Origin: Sarcocystis neurona
Lineage: Eukaryota > Apicomplexa > Conoidasida > Eucoccidiorida > Sarcocystidae
Reading direction: 5' to 3'
NCBI GenBank assembly: GCA_000727475.1
Contig: KL647289.1
Coordinates: 2,436,798 to 2,500,797 of the forward strand
Length of the DNA stretch: 64,000 nucleotides
Both the position numbers and the translations under genes were made by a program. Below, one piece after another: positions 62,210-64,000 of the stretch (positions are counted from its first letter, which is position 1; each line of letters starts with the position of its first letter). The notes under the pieces were generated by a model. That model saw nothing but the letters and a program-made list of their open reading frames with translations, was not told the origin of the DNA and ran no database searches.

Positions 62210-62601
62210 ATGGCATCAGACGGTAGTGAAACGGCATATGCGACGAAGACCTTATATTCTCACGCCGAGCACAAGCCCTCCGTCATTCCACAAGCAAAGT
62301 CGTCTTTTTCGGAAGAAGACGCGTCTGAAGAAGTCTACTTCGCTACTTTGTGATCCTCTGAAAATCTGCTTCTTCTCAACCTCGAAGACTTTTTCAAGTC
62401 TGTTCTTGCACTGATGTGAAAGTAGAAGACCCATCTACCCCCTGTACCAGAATAGGATATGTTCTGCAGAAGAAGCTCGCACCCCGCTCTGGAGCAACAC
62501 CCGTGCCCGTTTTCAGTATGCGAAACCCACGTGCAGTCATGACAGGACCTCCTCTCACAGCCTACAAACCCATCTCTGTGGTGCAGAAGGAACGAAAATG
62601 A
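62210..62601 (+). pseudogene. coding-like patch with an in-frame TGA and a frame change
   Basis: ATG 62210 opens a 47-codon acidic frame (MASDGSETAYATKTLYSH) stopped by TGA at 62351-62353. The same frame then continues for 21 ordinary codons (SSENLLLLNLEDFFKSV) to TGA 62417-62419. Another frame, open from about 62360, continues as KVEDPSTPCTRIGYVLQ to TGA 62599-62601. Possible readings are a decaying gene, a small gene with introns I could not place (the gap is too short for a normal intron), or sequence error. A third frame (62139-62414, Lys/Arg/Ser-rich) is open too, which lowers confidence. No family is recognised. Confidence 0.3.
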
Positions 62602-64000
62602 GCACAGCCACCAGGTGCAGCAGAAGCTTCCAAAAAAGAGGAGAGCTGCGGTAGTAGGGGCGGTAGATAGACTGTTTTTGCGGCGAGACGCACAGCAGAA
62701 ACACCGTCTATCTCGTTCACTGCATGCACAATAGAGAACGGAGTGTTTTGACCAACATATACGGGATACTACTATTCATCGTACTAGTAATCAGTATACT
62801 TGATAACGTACGATAATAATGCCGGGGGACGGCAGCGAATTCTGCTACGTGTTGCCGCCCTCCACGCGTGTCTCTCCCCGTGCGAAATAGACACTGTAGT
62901 AGACGCGTTGAATCAGAAGGTGTATGCTTGTGTGTGGAACGAATGGTGTAAGGATGTATATGGATACGAAAATAGGCGCACATACCTACTTATATTACTG
63001 TGTCGATATGTCCGCTGATAAACTGTTGCATGATGAACGCTTCCTGCTGATGGCGAGCTGCCGGGGTACAAGGAATTTGTGGGACTGGTTATCTATCTGT
63101 ACGTACGCTCTTTGGTAGTACCCCTATTTCCACACGGTCATTCACAGTGATTTCAACATATTCGGCCTGGCTGCGGCGTGGTGCTATCCATGCAGACACG
63201 TGTAAAAACTACATTAACTATGGCGTCCGCCGGTCTTCGGCTGCAGGGTATGCAAAGCCGAGCACTATGGGACTTTCCGCGAGCATTAATCTGTTTCACG
63301 CCTTGTTTCGTACGCTTCTTAACTCACCCACTTCTTGTAAGCCATTCTACAAGAGTTGTCAAAACGCCCAAGGGCGTAGCTTGGAATGGCTGTGCTGGCA
63401 AATTTTGCTCCGTAGTTGGTGATTAGCGTTCTTCCACCTTTCCTTCTGTTGCGAGTATCTCTGTAGCACCCTCAATGGAGTCTCCAGCATATCTGGTGGA
63501 TTAATGCTCACGCAAGTCCCCTAGTGCTTCGCTGCAGATACTCTGCAGCGGGAGACCGCCGGACGCCACAGTTAATGTAGTTTTGCACGTGTCTGTATGA
63601 CTTAGCATCACGCCACAGCCAGGCTGAATATGTTGGTCGTGTGGCTTAGGATTTTCTTCTCCGACGAAAGCATATTCTACTCAAAAAAGCGGTGGTTCAT
63701 GTCTGCGGAACTGTGTGCATGTAGGTGTCTCACCGCTGCTTTACCCGTCAACTACGTTTGTGCCCCATTGTTCCTTAGTTGCTCGGTCACCAAACTTCCC
63801 GTACACCATTACTGTGCACCTTAAACCAATTTTTGTGTAAACCGCGTGATGCCCCGTACCTCAAGGCGTCCGACCAGAACAGTGTGTGCGCAGTGGGATT
63901 TTTAGTGCGTCCGTGTTTGACTGCCGATGCACCACTCAAGTATGTCGCACTACACTGAGCAGACAGCATCGGTCTCCTCGAGTTGATTCATCCCCCTCCA
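62602..64000. other. region without a supported gene, right window edge
   Basis: Short frames on both strands (for example 63147-63422 plus and 63787-63969 minus) reach 60-91 codons, but they lack good splice signals or recognisable motifs. No repeat, tRNA or rRNA signature was seen. The true context lies beyond the window. Confidence 0.5.

Overview
The window is nuclear DNA from an apicomplexan, most likely a coccidian. It is about half G+C, with genes cut by many 0.2-2 kb GT-AG introns, wide intergenic spaces and TA/CA/TATC microsatellites. One giant open frame is packed with CAG-type codons that encode runs of Gln, Ala and Ser. Such homopolymer-rich proteins are best known from Eimeria-type coccidia, but I cannot fix the genus. 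Exon models below come from reading splice sites and codon phases by eye. Where I chained exons, I checked that the phases agree.

Layout. (1) 1-11808, minus: the RNA polymerase II largest subunit (RPB1). Eight complete exons and part of a ninth are present; the gene runs off the left edge at the start of its C-terminal tail. (2) 11809-15123: a 3.3 kb divergent spacer with no gene I can support. (3) 15124-31194, plus: a giant low-complexity protein of more than 4400 residues in its first exon, with one or two short 3' exons. (4) 31305-46337, minus: a very large coiled-coil protein. Five exons (46337-34122) are well supported. A further chain of four phase-compatible exons (33857-31305) probably forms its C-terminus and converges on gene 3. 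(5) 46338-51814: mostly non-coding, with a few weak exon-like segments and a 116-bp tandem duplication. (6) 51815-60660, minus: a complete seven-exon ArfGAP1-type Arf GTPase-activating protein of 463 residues. (7) 60661-64000: mostly non-coding, with small tandem duplications, a CA-rich microsatellite and a short coding-like patch (62210-62601) broken by a TGA and a frame change.

Functionally the genes are unrelated: transcription (RPB1), Golgi/COPI vesicle traffic (ArfGAP) and two large lineage-specific proteins. I see no operon-like logic, CRISPR array, complete transposon, rRNA gene or convincing tRNA. The most interesting observations are: an ArfGAP in which a lipid-packing-sensor-like module is repeated on separate exons; a duplicated exon edge plus splice donor, decayed in one copy, inside an intron of the coiled-coil gene; large Gly-rich insertions in the RPB1 clamp zinc region; and the giant CAG-repeat gene, whose composition keeps several frames open on both strands.
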